From the NCBI RefSeq assembly GCF_012939955.1, contig NZ_SPMY01000037.1, positions 1 to 64,000 on the forward strand: 64,000 bases of DNA, written 5' to 3'. Position 1 is the first letter of the stretch; each line of letters begins with the position of its first letter. Origin of the DNA: Candidatus Accumulibacter phosphatis (GTDB taxonomy: Bacteria; Pseudomonadota; Gammaproteobacteria; Burkholderiales; Rhodocyclaceae). The translations under genes and the position numbers were made by a program. Below the pieces are notes generated by a model. It saw only the letters and a program-made list of their open reading frames with translations. It was not told the DNA's origin and ran no database searches. Of this stretch, positions 29,804 to 38,514 are shown piece by piece.

Positions 29804-30428
29804 CGACCTTCGAAAAAGCTACGAGCGTGCCGAACTCAGCGAGGAGGCGTCGCATGCCGACCCCGGCGAGCAGTTTTCGAAATGGCTCGCCGAAGCGATT
29901 GCTGCACAAGTACCCGAGCCGAATGCGATGACCCTGGCCACGGTCGACAAGCGCATGCGCCCGTCCACACGGGTCGTCCTGATCAAGGGCTTCGATGCGC
30001 AGGGCATCACCTGGTTCAGTAACTATGAAAGCCGCAAAGGCCGCGAGTTGGCCGCCAATCCCTGGGCCGCGCTGCAGTTCCACTGGGTCGAACTGGAGCG
30101 CGTCGTGCGTATCGAAGGCCGGGTCGACAAGATCGGCGAAGCAGAAAGCGACGCCTACTTCGCCAGCCGCCCGCTCGACTCAAGAATCGGCGCCTGGGCC
30201 AGCCCGCAAAGCCAGGTTATTTCCAGCCGCGCGGTGCTGGTCGCCAACGCCGCTCGCTATGGCGCCAAGTTTCTGCTGCAGCCGCCGCGCCCGCCGCACT
30301 GGGGCGGCTACTGCCTGCAAGCGGATTGCTGGGAGTTCTGGCAAGGGCGCAAGAGCCGCCTACACGACCGCTTGCGCTACCGGCTTGGGAGTGATCAGCA
30401 ATGGATTCGCGAGCGACTCGCTCCCTGA
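29790..30428 (+). CDS. pdxH: Pyridoxamine 5'-phosphate oxidase
   Basis: This 212-residue FMN enzyme makes pyridoxal 5'-phosphate from PNP or PMP. '[20 protein letters not shown]' and '[20 protein letters not shown]' are FMN-binding family motifs, '[13 protein letters not shown]' is present, and the C-terminus '[10 protein letters not shown]...WIRERLAP' is the conserved substrate-site end. The ATG at 29790 overlaps the extended M61 peptidase frame by 14 bases. Length is normal. Confidence 0.96.
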   Translation: MTQLSDLRKSYERAELSEEASHADPGEQFSKWLAEAIAAQVPEPNAMTLATVDKRMRPSTRVVLIKGFDAQGITWFSNYESRKGRELAANPWAALQFHWVELERVVRIEGRVDKIGEAESDAYFASRPLDSRIGAWASPQSQVISSRAVLVANAARYGAKFLLQPPRPPHWGGYCLQADCWEFWQGRKSRLHDRLRYRLGSDQQWIRERLAP

Positions 30429-30521
30429 CTACCGAGGCGCGGAAATTTAGTAAGCGCAGCGACTCCCGGCAAGCGCGCGCCGACGGTTGCGCCATCAGCC
30501 CTCACGGCAACCCGCCTCGGC

Positions 30522-30975
30522 CTATTCGGCACGCGGCGCAACCTGCTCCCAGGTGCCGGGACACTGGGTCACTACCGGATAGTAGGCAGCGAGTTCCCGG
30601 CAGTAATACCAATAGCCGGGCTCGAGCGCCTGGCCGCTCGCCGCTGCAGAGACCTGCTCCCTTTCGACGTAAACCACCGGAGGGGGAACGTTGATGACTG
30701 GCGGATAGACTGGCTGCGGATAGTAGACTGGCGGACCCCACGGCCAACCCCAGCCAAGGGGGGCGCCAAAATAGACCCCCACAGAGCCACCTCCATAGCC
30801 CCTGCCCCCGTACCCTCCCCCGGTATCCGCCGCGATAAGGGCCGCGATAGCCACCGCCACCACCGACGACCACAGCGCCGACCGCCGGATAGGCGCCACG
30901 CCCACGGCCATCGGCAAGAACGGTGTTCGGTTGCACGAAGGCCAGCAGCAACAGCGCGCCGATCACGGTTTTCAT
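30522..30975 (-). pseudogene. Gly/Tyr/Pro-rich secreted protein, split by a +1 frameshift
   Basis: The start (ATG 30975) gives a signal peptide (MKTVIGALLLLAFVQPNTVLADG) and a Gly/Arg/Tyr-rich stretch. At a run of five G (in the coding strand near 30822-30827) the frame breaks. The next frame continues 'GGYGGRGYGGGSVGVYFGAP', a Pro/Tyr-rich part and a conserved-looking end, 'EPGYWYYCRELAAYYPVVTQ'-C-'PGTWEQVAP'. Removing one G joins the two into a ~150-residue secreted protein. The C-terminal GYWYYC...YYP...C...W pattern occurs in small envelope proteins of betaproteobacteria. Function is unknown. Confidence 0.7.
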
Positions 30976-31155
30976 GGAATCGTCTCCAATTATGATGATT
31001 TTCCAGAGCGCTGGCCGGCAGTCGCAGGATTGCTTGCCGGCCCGATAGCGATGCCGGCCTGGAGAAGAGGCAACGCTTGGCTCTTGACGATGATTCGATA
31101 GTAACGCAGCAGCCGCGACACGGCTGACAGGCTGACCACCTTCCCCATCTTCAGA

Positions 31156-31866
31156 TCACGAAGACACCTCGTCCTGCGGCCCAAGAACTGCCTCGACAAT
31201 AGCTCGTGTCGCCGTACAGCGCCATTTTATTTCCAGATCGTAGAGACGAAAGCCGTACTGGCGCAGAGGATCTGCTGCGTATGCCGGACGCGGATCCTGT
31301 GCCAGGACCTCGCGCAACAGGGCCGCCAGATCCGGCCAGCGCCGCTCGTGGAGAGACACCTGGGCCGCCGCCTGCGCACTGAACTTGACGGCCAGTTGCT
31401 GCGGCGGCCCAGCGACGAAACCGGCGCGTGCGGCCGCTTGGCTCTCGGCGAAGGGGATGTACGGTTTGATATCGAGAACCGGAGTACCGTCGAGCAGATC
31501 GACGCCGCCGAACGTGAGCAGCACGCCGTCGCACGTATCGATCGCCAGCAACTCGACCAGCGACAAGCCCAGAGGGTTGGGGCGAAAAGGGCTACGACTG
31601 GCGAATACGCCGACCCGCGCATTGCCGCCAAGGCGCGGCGGACGAACCGTCGGGCTCCATTGATCGGCACTGCGGTGGAAAACGAAACTGAGCCAGACAT
31701 GCGAGAACGCCTCCAGCCCACGCACCGCTTCCGCTCGATCATATGGGCGCAGCAAGCGCAACTGGCCGCGGGCATGGGGCGCCAGCTGCGCCTGCCGTGG
31801 AATGCCGAAACGATCGCGAAACGGCGTTGCTAGAAATCCGATCGGAGAAAAGCTGAACTCAGGCAC
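31156..31866 (-). CDS. trmO: tRNA (t6A37) N6-methyltransferase TrmO (TsaA/UPF0066)
   Basis: This 236-residue SAM-dependent enzyme methylates t6A at position 37 of threonine tRNAs. 'FSFSPIGFLATPFRDRFGIP' is the conserved N-terminus; 'SHVWLSFVFH', 'VGVFASRSPFRPNPLGLSLV' and 'LDIKPYIPFAES' are family signatures. The start is a GTG at 31866 with GGAG seven bases upstream; an upstream open frame to 32088 lacks family similarity. The C-terminal ~80 residues match the longer proteobacterial form. Confidence 0.93.
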   Translation of the reverse strand: MPEFSFSPIGFLATPFRDRFGIPRQAQLAPHARGQLRLLRPYDRAEAVRGLEAFSHVWLSFVFHRSADQWSPTVRPPRLGGNARVGVFASRSPFRPNPLGLSLVELLAIDTCDGVLLTFGGVDLLDGTPVLDIKPYIPFAESQAAARAGFVAGPPQQLAVKFSAQAAAQVSLHERRWPDLAALLREVLAQDPRPAYAADPLRQYGFRLYDLEIKWRCTATRAIVEAVLGPQDEVSS

Positions 31867-31954
31867 CGCAAGGCTCCACGCCAGCCCTGGTAGCGCGCAG
31901 AAATCGAGAACGCGCGACGCGCGCCTGGCACGCGCTGCCGCTGGCCACTGTCGA

Positions 31955-32329
31955 CTAGCTGTCGACCAGCGCCAGCGCGTGCCAGGCCATCGCCTGCACG
32001 ACGCTCTCGGCTTCGCCGATCGCAGCGCCCAATTCAAAATGCGCCTGCGGATGGCTACACCGCAACTCGTCGAGCAGCAAGGGCACATCGCGTTTCAGAT
32101 GTCCGCCGCGGGCGATGAACATCGGCAGCACGACGATCCGTTCGAAGCCCTCGGCGAGCAGCGACTCGGCACAGTCGCGCAACTCGGGCTTCATGAACTC
32201 CAGGAAAGCCAGTTCGACGCGCCGATGGGGAGCCTGTGCGCGAAGGACGGCGCAGACGCGGTGCATGGGATCGGCCCAGTCGGGGTCACGTGCGCCATGA
32301 GCAAAAAGGATCAGAGCGGTCTTGGGCAT
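31955..32329 (-). CDS. CbiX/SirB-like chelatase-family protein
   Basis: This 124-residue protein is of the short CbiX type, related to sirohydrochlorin cobalto/ferrochelatases. 'ALILFAHGARDPDWADPMHR' has the active-site His, 'LAFLEFMKPEL' supplies the conserved Glu region, and 'IVVLPMFIARGGHLKRDVPL' has the second His. Single-domain forms work as dimers. The genes around it are not for tetrapyrrole synthesis, so the substrate is uncertain. Confidence 0.88.
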   Translation of the reverse strand: MPKTALILFAHGARDPDWADPMHRVCAVLRAQAPHRRVELAFLEFMKPELRDCAESLLAEGFERIVVLPMFIARGGHLKRDVPLLLDELRCSHPQAHFELGAAIGEAESVVQAMAWHALALVDS

Positions 32330-32367
32330 AGAGCTTGTCTCGAAGAGGTCACGAACGTCACGGGCGT

Positions 32368-33024
32368 TCAGTGTACACCGGCCAGGGCGGCAATTTGGTG
32401 AGCGTGATCGACAACATGATCGGCGCCCCAGTTCTCTATCGGGTCGCCATCTCCGAGATAACCATAGCGCACGGCCACGGTTACCATGCCCGCGGCACGG
32501 CCAGCCTGGATGTCACGCAGATCGTCACCGACGTAGAGGCAACTCTCGGGACGCCTGGCAAGCAGCGAGCACGCCAACTGCATCGGGTGTGCTGCCGGTT
32601 TGGCGCGGCGTGCCGAATCGCCGCTGACGACACAGGCTGCGCGTTTGGCGTAGCCAAGCCGGGCCAGGAGCGGCAGGGTGAAGCGCTGCGCCTTGTTGGT
32701 GACGATACCCCATGGCGAACAGCGCCCCTCAAGTCCGTCAAGGAGTTGCTCAATACCCGGAAAGAGCGTCGTTTCGACACAAATGTCCTGACTGTAGTAG
32801 TGCAGGAAGCGATCGTAGAATTCTACGTAGCGGGCATCACTCGGCAGCATCGCGAGCCCGCCCTTGAGCATGCCCCGTACGCCCTGCGAGGTCAAAGGGC
32901 GGAGTTGCCCTGGCGGCACCGGCGCCATCCCCAGATCGGCACGCAAACGGTTGAGGGCGGCGGCCAGGTCGGGCGCGGTATCGGCAAAAGTGCCGTCAAG
33001 ATCGAACAATACCGCTTCAAACAT
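32368..33024 (-). CDS. gph: Phosphoglycolate phosphatase (HAD superfamily)
   Basis: This 218-residue HAD hydrolase has motif I '[20 protein letters not shown]', motif II/III region '[16 protein letters not shown]' and '[20 protein letters not shown]' (motif IV). It removes phosphate from 2-phosphoglycolate; in many betaproteobacteria it sits directly after ubiG, as here (8-base overlap). In motif IV, GDD replaces the more common GDS/GDT, which is acceptable in HAD enzymes. Confidence 0.93.
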   Translation of the reverse strand: MFEAVLFDLDGTFADTAPDLAAALNRLRADLGMAPVPPGQLRPLTSQGVRGMLKGGLAMLPSDARYVEFYDRFLHYYSQDICVETTLFPGIEQLLDGLEGRCSPWGIVTNKAQRFTLPLLARLGYAKRAACVVSGDSARRAKPAAHPMQLACSLLARRPESCLYVGDDLRDIQAGRAAGMVTVAVRYGYLGDGDPIENWGADHVVDHAHQIAALAGVH

Positions 33025-33715
33025 TCTTCACGCTGTGCAGGAGGTAGTTCACGTCGGTGTCGCTGCCCAGCGCGTAATGCTTGCTAAAAGGATTGTAGGT
33101 CATCCCACGCAGCTCATCCGGATCGAGACCGACATTTCGCAGCCAGCGCGAGAGCTCTGACGGCTTGATGAATCTCGCATAGTCGTGGGTACCCTTGGGC
33201 AACATCTGCAGCACATACTCGGCGCCAATCACCGCAAACAGGTAGGCTTTCGGATTGCGGTTGATGGTCGAGAAAAAAACATGCCCGCCGGGTTTGACCA
33301 GAGCCGCGCAAGCGGCGACGGTGCTCGCCGGATCGGGGACATGCTCGAGCATTTCCATGCAGGTGACGACGTCAAAGCTGCTGCCCTGCCGGGCAGCCAG
33401 CTCTTCGGCAGAAATCTGCCGATAGTCGACCTGTCGACCACTTTCGAGCAAATGCAGTCGGGCCACGCTGAGCGCCTTGTCGGAAAGATCGATACCGGTC
33501 ACCGTCGCGCCCTTCTCGCACATGCCTTCGGAAAGTAGTCCACCACCACAACCGACGTCGAGCACACTCTTGCCGGCGAGCTGGCAATGACCGTCGATCC
33601 ACTCCAGGCGCAAGGGGTTGATGTCGTGCAAGGGCTTGAAATCGCTGTTCGGGTCCCACCAGCGATGGGCTAGCTGGCTAAATTTCTCGAGTTCGTTCGG
33701 GTCGGCGTTGATCAT
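33017..33715 (-). CDS. ubiG: Ubiquinone biosynthesis O-methyltransferase UbiG
   Basis: This 232-residue SAM-dependent enzyme performs both O-methylations in ubiquinone synthesis. '[20 protein letters not shown]' is the UbiG N-terminal signature, '[20 protein letters not shown]' is SAM motif I, and '[18 protein letters not shown]' and '[20 protein letters not shown]' complete the family pattern. The gene lies upstream of, and overlaps, gph. Confidence 0.97.
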   Translation of the reverse strand: MINADPNELEKFSQLAHRWWDPNSDFKPLHDINPLRLEWIDGHCQLAGKSVLDVGCGGGLLSEGMCEKGATVTGIDLSDKALSVARLHLLESGRQVDYRQISAEELAARQGSSFDVVTCMEMLEHVPDPASTVAACAALVKPGGHVFFSTINRNPKAYLFAVIGAEYVLQMLPKGTHDYARFIKPSELSRWLRNVGLDPDELRGMTYNPFSKHYALGSDTDVNYLLHSVKNV

Positions 33716-33812
33716 TGTGAAGCGGTTTCCCTAACAAAAGGCGGGCAGCAGGTTCTAGTGCGCGACCTTCGTGGCGCGCAAAAGCAAGTGCGCAGTGCCC
33801 GGGCGCAGCAAC

Positions 33813-33845
33813 AAAAAAAGCCCTGCCGAAGCAGGGCTTCTTCCG
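33813..33845 (-). terminator. Rho-independent terminator after ompA-like gene 1
   Basis: An A-run, the stem-loop GCCCTGCCGAAGCAGGGC (33821-33838) and a short T-rich tail form a terminator for the minus-strand OmpA-type gene that stops at 33859. It separates this gene from ubiG. Confidence 0.85.
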
Positions 33846-33858
33846 TAACACAAGCGGA

Positions 33859-34416
33859 TTACTTGGTGCCGATGAGTTCGATATCGACACGACGATCAGG
33901 CTGCAGGCAGGCGATGACTTTCGCGCTCTTGGCACCGGCGCACTGGCCAGGCTGAGTCACGGGCTGCTTCTCGCCCTTACCTTCGGTGTAGACGCGGTTG
34001 GCTTCGACACCCTTGCTGACCAGATAGCTCTTGACCGACGCGGCACGCCGCTCGGACAGTTTCTGGTTGTAAGCGTCGGAGCCGATACGATCGGTGTGAC
34101 CAACGGCGATGATCACTTCCAGCTTGATCTGCTTGGACATGGCGACGACTTCGTCGAGCTTCGCCTTGCCGGCCGGGCGCAAGGTTGCCTTGTTGAAGTC
34201 GAACAGCGCGTCGGCAGCGACAGTCACCTTGTCACCAGACGGCTTCGGTCCGGCGGCTTTGGCCATCGGCGGCTCGCAGACTTCCTTCGGCAGCAGATCC
34301 TTGTCGCACTTGCAGCCAGCCGGGTCCTTGGCTGCGCCTGCAGGCGTCCAGAAGCCGGTCCGCCAGCAGAGGCCGGCACCGCTCATCGCGACTTCACCGC
34401 GGGAGTCGATCACATA
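33859..34416. repeat. ~550-bp direct repeat, unit 1 (OmpA-type coding sequence)
   Basis: This stretch is almost identical in DNA to 36001-36558, with only a handful of mostly synonymous differences seen by eye (offset 2142 bp). Identity ends abruptly at the signal-peptide coding region. The two copies flank a single amidohydrolase gene. Confidence 0.9.
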
Positions 34417-34527
34417 GACACGATCCAGGGGAATCGAAGTCTGTGCTTGAGCCAGCGAGGCGCCGAAGCCGAGAGTGGCGGCAGCGAACGCGGCCACGAT
34501 GGTGCTTGTTCTTACAATTCTTTTCAT
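33859..34527 (-). CDS. OmpA-family peptidoglycan-binding protein, copy 1
   Basis: This 222-residue exported protein has a signal peptide ending 'GASLAQAQT', a ~90-residue middle part with four Cys in 'WRTGFW...PAGCKCDKDLLP...C', and a C-terminal OmpA domain ('LFDFNKATLRPAGKAKLDEV', 'GHTDRIGSDAYNQKLSERRA'). It anchors the outer membrane to peptidoglycan. No eight-stranded barrel is present, so it is not a classical OmpA. The mature sequence is almost identical to the copy at 36001-36651; the signal peptides differ. Confidence 0.92.
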   Translation of the reverse strand: MKRIVRTSTIVAAFAAATLGFGASLAQAQTSIPLDRVYVIDSRGEVAMSGAGLCWRTGFWTPAGAAKDPAGCKCDKDLLPKEVCEPPMAKAAGPKPSGDKVTVAADALFDFNKATLRPAGKAKLDEVVAMSKQIKLEVIIAVGHTDRIGSDAYNQKLSERRAASVKSYLVSKGVEANRVYTEGKGEKQPVTQPGQCAGAKSAKVIACLQPDRRVDIELIGTK

Positions 34528-34603
34528 CTAGGTTTCCCTCGTTAATTTAAGGCTGCGGAGCAGGTCCACATAGCCTGTTATGCCTCGTTGTTCACTGAAC
34601 TCG

Positions 34604-35917
34604 TCACGGACGGATTTTATTTTGCCACAAGAGCGCCAGTTTTATCAATCCAGTTTCGTTGCTTTCAATCAGTTGCCCATCCTCGACGCGTATCCGACCA
34701 GCGACCCACACGGCAGAAACATGCTCTCGGCCTACAGCATAGGTGAGGTGTGAAACGGGCTCGTAACAAGGCGCAAGCACGAGATCGTCGAGAGCGACAG
34801 CGCATAGATCCGCCGCCTTGCCGGGCGTGATCGAGCCGATCTGTGCCTCGAGGCCCAGTGCCCTGGCGCCAGCGAGCGTTGCCATGTGCAGTACTTGATG
34901 GGCATTCAAGGCGTCGGCGCGGCCACTCTGTTGCTTGGCCAGCAATGCCGCCAGCCGCATCTCCTGGAAAAGGTCGAGGCGGTTGTTGCTGGCCGCGCCG
35001 TCGGTACCTAGACCGATGTTGATCCCTTTCGCCACCAATTCGCTAATCGGAGCAATCCCGCTGGCAAGCTTGAGGTTGGAGCTGGGGCAGTGTGCGAGCG
35101 AACACCCGTGCTGGGCGAGCAGGTCGATTTCGTGCGCCTCGAGGTGCACCCCGTGCACCGCGATCAGCGCCGGGCTCAGCAATCCCAGGCGACGGATGCG
35201 CTCGATCGGTCGCACCCCGAAGCGCTGCACGCTTTCCTCAATTTCCTGGCCGGTTTCATGCAGATGCAGGTGTATCGGCAGCTCGATCTGCTCAGCAAGC
35301 GTCAGCACCTTGGCAAAGCCGGCGTCGCTGACGGTGTAGGGCGCATGGGGAGCCAGGCAGAAGGACAGCAGCGGCTGTTCCAGGCGTTGGTCGCGGATGG
35401 CCAGCCCCTTGGCCAGATAGTCGTCCGCATCGGTCGCGTAGCTACTCGGAAAGTCGACCGTGATCAGGCCTATTGCGGCGCGCATCCCCGAGGCCAACGC
35501 GGCGTCGGCCGCAGCGCCGGGGAAAAAATACATGTCATTGAAACAGGTAATCCCGCCGCGCAGCATTTCGGCACAAGCCAGCAGCGTACCGTCATAGACG
35601 AACTGCTCCGAGACATGCTCAGCCTCAGCCGGCCAGATGTGATGCTGCAGCCACTCCTTGAGCGGCAGGTCGTCGGCAAGACCGCGCAACAGGCTCATCG
35701 CGGCGTGAGTATGTAGATTGACCAGTCCCGGAATCAGCACATGCTGTTCCAGCCGCTTGTGGCTCTTGGCCGAAAAGCGGCTCGCAGCCTCATCCTGAGG
35801 AAGGACGGCAAGGATGCGACCATTATCGACCACGACGGCATGATTTTCGAGAACCACGCCGGCGGGGTCGACCGGAACTATCCAGCGCGCCTCGATGAGC
35901 AGATCGACAACTTTCAT
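34604..35917 (-). CDS. mtaD: TRZ/ATZ-family amidohydrolase (MtaD-like adenosine-compound deaminase)
   Basis: This 437-residue zinc amidohydrolase probably deaminates S-adenosylhomocysteine, methylthioadenosine or 5'-deoxyadenosine. 'HVLIPGLVNLHTHAAMSLLR' has the metal HxH, followed by 'LPLKEWLQHHIWPAEAEHVS', 'FCLAPHAPYTVSD', 'IHLHLHETGQEIEES' and 'NIGLGTDGAASNNRLDLFQE' with the catalytic Asp. ATG 35917 (MKVVDLLIEARWIVP) fits the family start; a frame continues to 35950. In related genomes this gene precedes ubiG, which it nearly does here apart from the OmpA-type gene. Exact substrate is inference. Confidence 0.9.
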   Translation of the reverse strand: MKVVDLLIEARWIVPVDPAGVVLENHAVVVDNGRILAVLPQDEAASRFSAKSHKRLEQHVLIPGLVNLHTHAAMSLLRGLADDLPLKEWLQHHIWPAEAEHVSEQFVYDGTLLACAEMLRGGITCFNDMYFFPGAAADAALASGMRAAIGLITVDFPSSYATDADDYLAKGLAIRDQRLEQPLLSFCLAPHAPYTVSDAGFAKVLTLAEQIELPIHLHLHETGQEIEESVQRFGVRPIERIRRLGLLSPALIAVHGVHLEAHEIDLLAQHGCSLAHCPSSNLKLASGIAPISELVAKGINIGLGTDGAASNNRLDLFQEMRLAALLAKQQSGRADALNAHQVLHMATLAGARALGLEAQIGSITPGKAADLCAVALDDLVLAPCYEPVSHLTYAVGREHVSAVWVAGRIRVEDGQLIESNETGLIKLALLWQNKIRP

Positions 35918-35954
35918 GGGCAGGGTCGCCGTATAAACAGGTTTGTACAAGCTG

Positions 35955-35986
35955 AAAAAAAAACCCCGCCGAGGCGGGGTTTTCTT
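35955..35986 (-). terminator. Rho-independent terminator after ompA-like gene 2
   Basis: A nine-base A-run followed by ACCCCGCCGAGGCGGGGT and TTTTCTT forms a strong stem-loop (stem ACCCCGCC/GGCGGGGT) just past the stop of the second OmpA-type gene on the minus strand. It may also work in the opposite direction. Confidence 0.87.
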
Positions 35987-36000
35987 AGGCCTTGCCTGAA

Positions 36001-36558
36001 TTACTTGGTGCCGATGAGTTCGATATCGACACGACGGTCAGGCTGCAGGCAGGCGATGACCTTCGCGCTCTTGGCACCGGCGCACTGGCCAGGCTGAGTC
36101 ACGGGCTGCTTCTCGCCCTTACCTTCGGTGTAGACGCGGTTGGCTTCGACACCCTTGCTGACCAGATAGCTCTTGACCGACGCGGCACGCCGCTCGGACA
36201 GTTTCTGGTTGTAAGCGTCGGAGCCGATACGATCGGTGTGACCAACGGCGATGATCACTTCCAGCTTGATCTGCTTGGACATGGCGACGACTTCGTCGAG
36301 CTTCGCCTTGCCGGCCGGGCGCAAGGTTGCCTTGTTGAAGTCGAACAGCGCGTCGGCAGCGACAGTCACCTTGTCACCAGACGGCTTCGGTCCGGCGGCT
36401 TTGGCCATCGGCGGCTCGCAGACCTCTTTCGGCAGCAGATCCTTGTCGCACTTGCAGCCAGCCGGGTCCTTGGCTGCGCCTGCAGGCGTCCAGAAGCCGG
36501 TCCGCCAGCAGAGGCCGGCGCCGCTCATCGCGACTTCACCGCGTGAGTCGATCACATA
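36001..36558. repeat. ~550-bp direct repeat, unit 2 (OmpA-type coding sequence)
   Basis: This is the second copy of the near-identical OmpA-type coding sequence (see 33859-34416). Same orientation means recombination between the units would delete the amidohydrolase gene between them. Confidence 0.9.
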
Positions 36559-36651
36559 AACGCGATCAGCCGCAGTTTGCGCTTGTGCGACGCCAACTGC
36601 AGCAAAAAGGCCGATTGAGGCCAGTAGGGTAGTAATGATTTTCGATTTCAA
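36001..36651 (-). CDS. OmpA-family peptidoglycan-binding protein, copy 2
   Basis: This 216-residue paralogue of the protein at 33859-34527 has a different signal peptide (MKSKIITTLLASIGLFAAVG, cleaved near VAQAQT). From 'DRVYVIDSRGEVAMSGAGLC' onward the protein is the same: the Cys-rich middle part and the OmpA C-terminal domain with 'GHTDRIGSDAYNQKLSERRA'. It has its own terminator at 35955-35986 and presumably its own promoter above 36651. The very high DNA identity points to recent duplication or ongoing gene conversion. Confidence 0.92.
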   Translation of the reverse strand: MKSKIITTLLASIGLFAAVGVAQAQTAADRVYVIDSRGEVAMSGAGLCWRTGFWTPAGAAKDPAGCKCDKDLLPKEVCEPPMAKAAGPKPSGDKVTVAADALFDFNKATLRPAGKAKLDEVVAMSKQIKLEVIIAVGHTDRIGSDAYNQKLSERRAASVKSYLVSKGVEANRVYTEGKGEKQPVTQPGQCAGAKSAKVIACLQPDRRVDIELIGTK

Positions 36652-37025
36652 GATATTCCTCCTCGATTAATCTCTGTTAGGTCCGAATGCGTGTCACGCG
36701 ATGCGATTTTTGCGCAGTCGGCGGATTTAAGCATACAAACTTCAGCGGCTTCAAGCATTGGTTTGGCATTGTGTTGCTTTTATACAACGATTGAGGGTTA
36801 GCGATGCCCCGCGACGAGCACCGAAAGGCTTCCCACGACGCCGAGGCAGGCCCTGCGGACCAGCTCTCTGCCGCCCGCGGACAGCATTCGCCAGCGGTAC
36901 GCTGGAGCCGCTGCGCACCGACTAGCCCCTTGCCAGCGAATCATCAGGCCAAGGACGGCCTCGAAGGCCAGTTCCCCGGCGGTCGTTTCTGGCAATCCAC
37001 AGCGAGCACGGGAAAGGAGAGGAAG
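36652..37025. other. Intergenic region between ompA copy 2 and sirtuin remnant
   Basis: This 374-bp gap between divergent genes starts with an A+T-richer part (about 36660-36800), the likely promoter zone of the OmpA-type gene. The rest is GC-rich with open frames on both strands that resemble nothing known. I could not fix promoter boxes with confidence. Confidence 0.5.
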
Positions 37026-37466
37026 ATGCAATCAAACAGCCTGGCGTCCGGCGCTTCCCTGCTCCGCACAGCGAAGGGAATCGTCGTCTTCTCGGGTGCC
37101 GGTCTTTCCGCCGATAGTGGGATTCCAGCTTTCCGCGACGGGGAAACCGGACTCTGGAACACGGTCGATCCTGACGAGGTCGCCAGAATTGAGGGCTTCC
37201 CGCGCCATCCGGCACGCGTCTGGAGCTGGCTGCTGGAGTTGAAGAAGTGGGTGGACGAACGGCAACCGAACGCCGCTCACCAGGCCCTCGCTCGATTACA
37301 GGAAACCTGCCGGGGAAAGCGACTGACAGTCATTACGCAGAATATCGATAACTACCATAGCCGTGCCGGGAACGCACCAGTGCTCGAAGTGCACCGCACC
37401 ATCCACCACCGCCGCCGCTGCCAGCAGCATTGCGGCTTCACGACGAAGCTCAAGCAAGCGGCTTGA
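37026..37466 (+). pseudogene. Truncated Sir2-family NAD-dependent deacylase
   Basis: The first ~120 codons encode the N-terminal Rossmann part of a sirtuin: 'GIVVFSGAGLSADSGIPAFR', 'GLWNTVDPDEVA', 'NAAHQALARLQ' and 'LTVITQNIDNYHSRAG', then 'VLEVHRTIHH'. The similarity stops there. The zinc-ribbon cysteines and the second NAD-binding half of a normal ~240-residue sirtuin are absent, and the frame ends after a short unrelated tail that overlaps the DUF1272 gene on the other strand. The ATG has AAAGGAGAGGAAG in front, so the gene was once properly expressed. It is very probably inactive. Confidence 0.8.
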
Positions 37467-37683
37467 ACACGCGCTGTGTCGAGGCTGGATGGCGCAGGAG
37501 TTGATCCGCCGGGCGAATCGGCCGCCGCACGAGTTCGCCGCCGCAATTAGGGCAACGACCGAGCAGTCGCCGCTCGACGCAAGCGGCGCAGAAGGTACAT
37601 TCGAAGGAGCAGATCATCGCCTCCCGCGACTGCGGCGGCAGTTCGCCATTGCAGCATTCGCAATTCGGTCGCAATTCAAGCAT
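37450..37683 (-). CDS. DUF1272 zinc-ribbon-like protein
   Basis: This 77-residue protein has the DUF1272 pattern: 'LELRPNCECC', then 'ICSFECTFCAACV' and 'GRCPNCGGELVRRPIRP', giving paired cysteines that should bind one or two zinc ions. It overlaps the isochorismatase-like gene by eight bases and follows it in one transcript. The function of the family is unknown. Confidence 0.9.
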   Translation of the reverse strand: MLELRPNCECCNGELPPQSREAMICSFECTFCAACVERRLLGRCPNCGGELVRRPIRPADQLLRHPASTQRVFKPLA

Positions 37684-38260
37684 GTACGGCTCCGAGGCTG
37701 GCCAGGCAGTCGTCGACGCTGGCGATGCGTGCGAAGCGCCCGGCCAGCACCAGTTCGGTATGCGCCTTGATCTCTTGCGACGAATACACCCGACTGCTGA
37801 CGGGATGTGTCATCGAGAAAGTGAGCGTCGCTTCGCTGACGAAATCAACCTGATAGCCGATATCCGACGCCACCCGGGTGGTCGTCTCGCAGCATTGCTC
37901 TGTGCGGATACCGGCGATGATCAGCCGCTCGACGCCGTGGCGGCGAAGCCACAGGTCAAGGCCGGTGTCGGAAAAGGCGTTGTGCGTGTGTTTGACGAAG
38001 GACACGTCGGGCGAGCCCGGCAGCCAGTCGAGCCCACGCACTGCGCCCGATCCCTCACTGAACGGGCCGGCCTGGCCGACGTGGAAGATGTGCACTACCG
38101 GCACGCCGCGCGCGCGGCAGCCGTCGTCGAGGGCGAGCAGCGCCTCCTTGAAGGCGGGCACCTCGGTCTCTGACCAGAAAGGCATCTGACGGAAAGACTC
38201 CTGCACGTCGATGACGATGAGTGCGCAGCGGCTGACGTTTTCGATTTCGTTCGCGGACAT
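37676..38260 (-). CDS. Isochorismatase-family cysteine hydrolase
   Basis: This 194-residue protein has the family core: 'ALIVIDVQESFRQ' (catalytic Asp), 'FVKHTHNAFSDTGLDLWLRR' (Lys) and 'LIIAGIRTEQCCETTTRVAS' (nucleophilic Cys). Relatives include nicotinamidase and N-carbamoylsarcosine amidase; the substrate cannot be chosen from sequence alone. The ATG at 38260 is preceded by AAAGGAGAACCGGAA, which decides the start. It overlaps the DUF1272 gene. Confidence 0.9.
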   Translation of the reverse strand: MSANEIENVSRCALIVIDVQESFRQMPFWSETEVPAFKEALLALDDGCRARGVPVVHIFHVGQAGPFSEGSGAVRGLDWLPGSPDVSFVKHTHNAFSDTGLDLWLRRHGVERLIIAGIRTEQCCETTTRVASDIGYQVDFVSEATLTFSMTHPVSSRVYSSQEIKAHTELVLAGRFARIASVDDCLASLGAVHA

Positions 38261-38464
38261 TTCCGGTTCTCCTTTGTTGAGCGTGCGGCCATCGTAAGGT
38301 TTTTTCCCGAGCGGAACGATAGCCAAGGCGGAGCACAAGGGGGGGAGAAAGCACCATCGCCGTTGCGGCGAGCGGCGGCGGCCGCGCTGCCTAGTAGCCA
38401 GCGAGGGCCAGGCAAGCAGTACCAGCGCCCGGGTTCAGGCTCGGATTATTGCCAGATAGCCGGA

Positions 38465-38488
38465 GACACTCAGACACTCAGACACTCA
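38465..38488. repeat. Short tandem repeat, 3 x 8 bp (GACACTCA)
   Basis: Three perfect copies of GACACTCA lie in the gap between the ppnP stop and the isochorismatase-family gene. It is one of several intergenic 8- to 9-bp tandem arrays in this window. Confidence 0.9.
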
Positions 38489-38514
38489 GGGTCTCAAAGA
38501 CCCGCAGACGCGAA

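Noticed and set aside
30990-31199. Possible 50-70-residue protein on the minus strand between the Gly-rich gene and trmO
   Set aside because: It has no recognisable similarity and no good ribosome-binding site, and it overlaps the trmO 3' end; the evidence is too weak.
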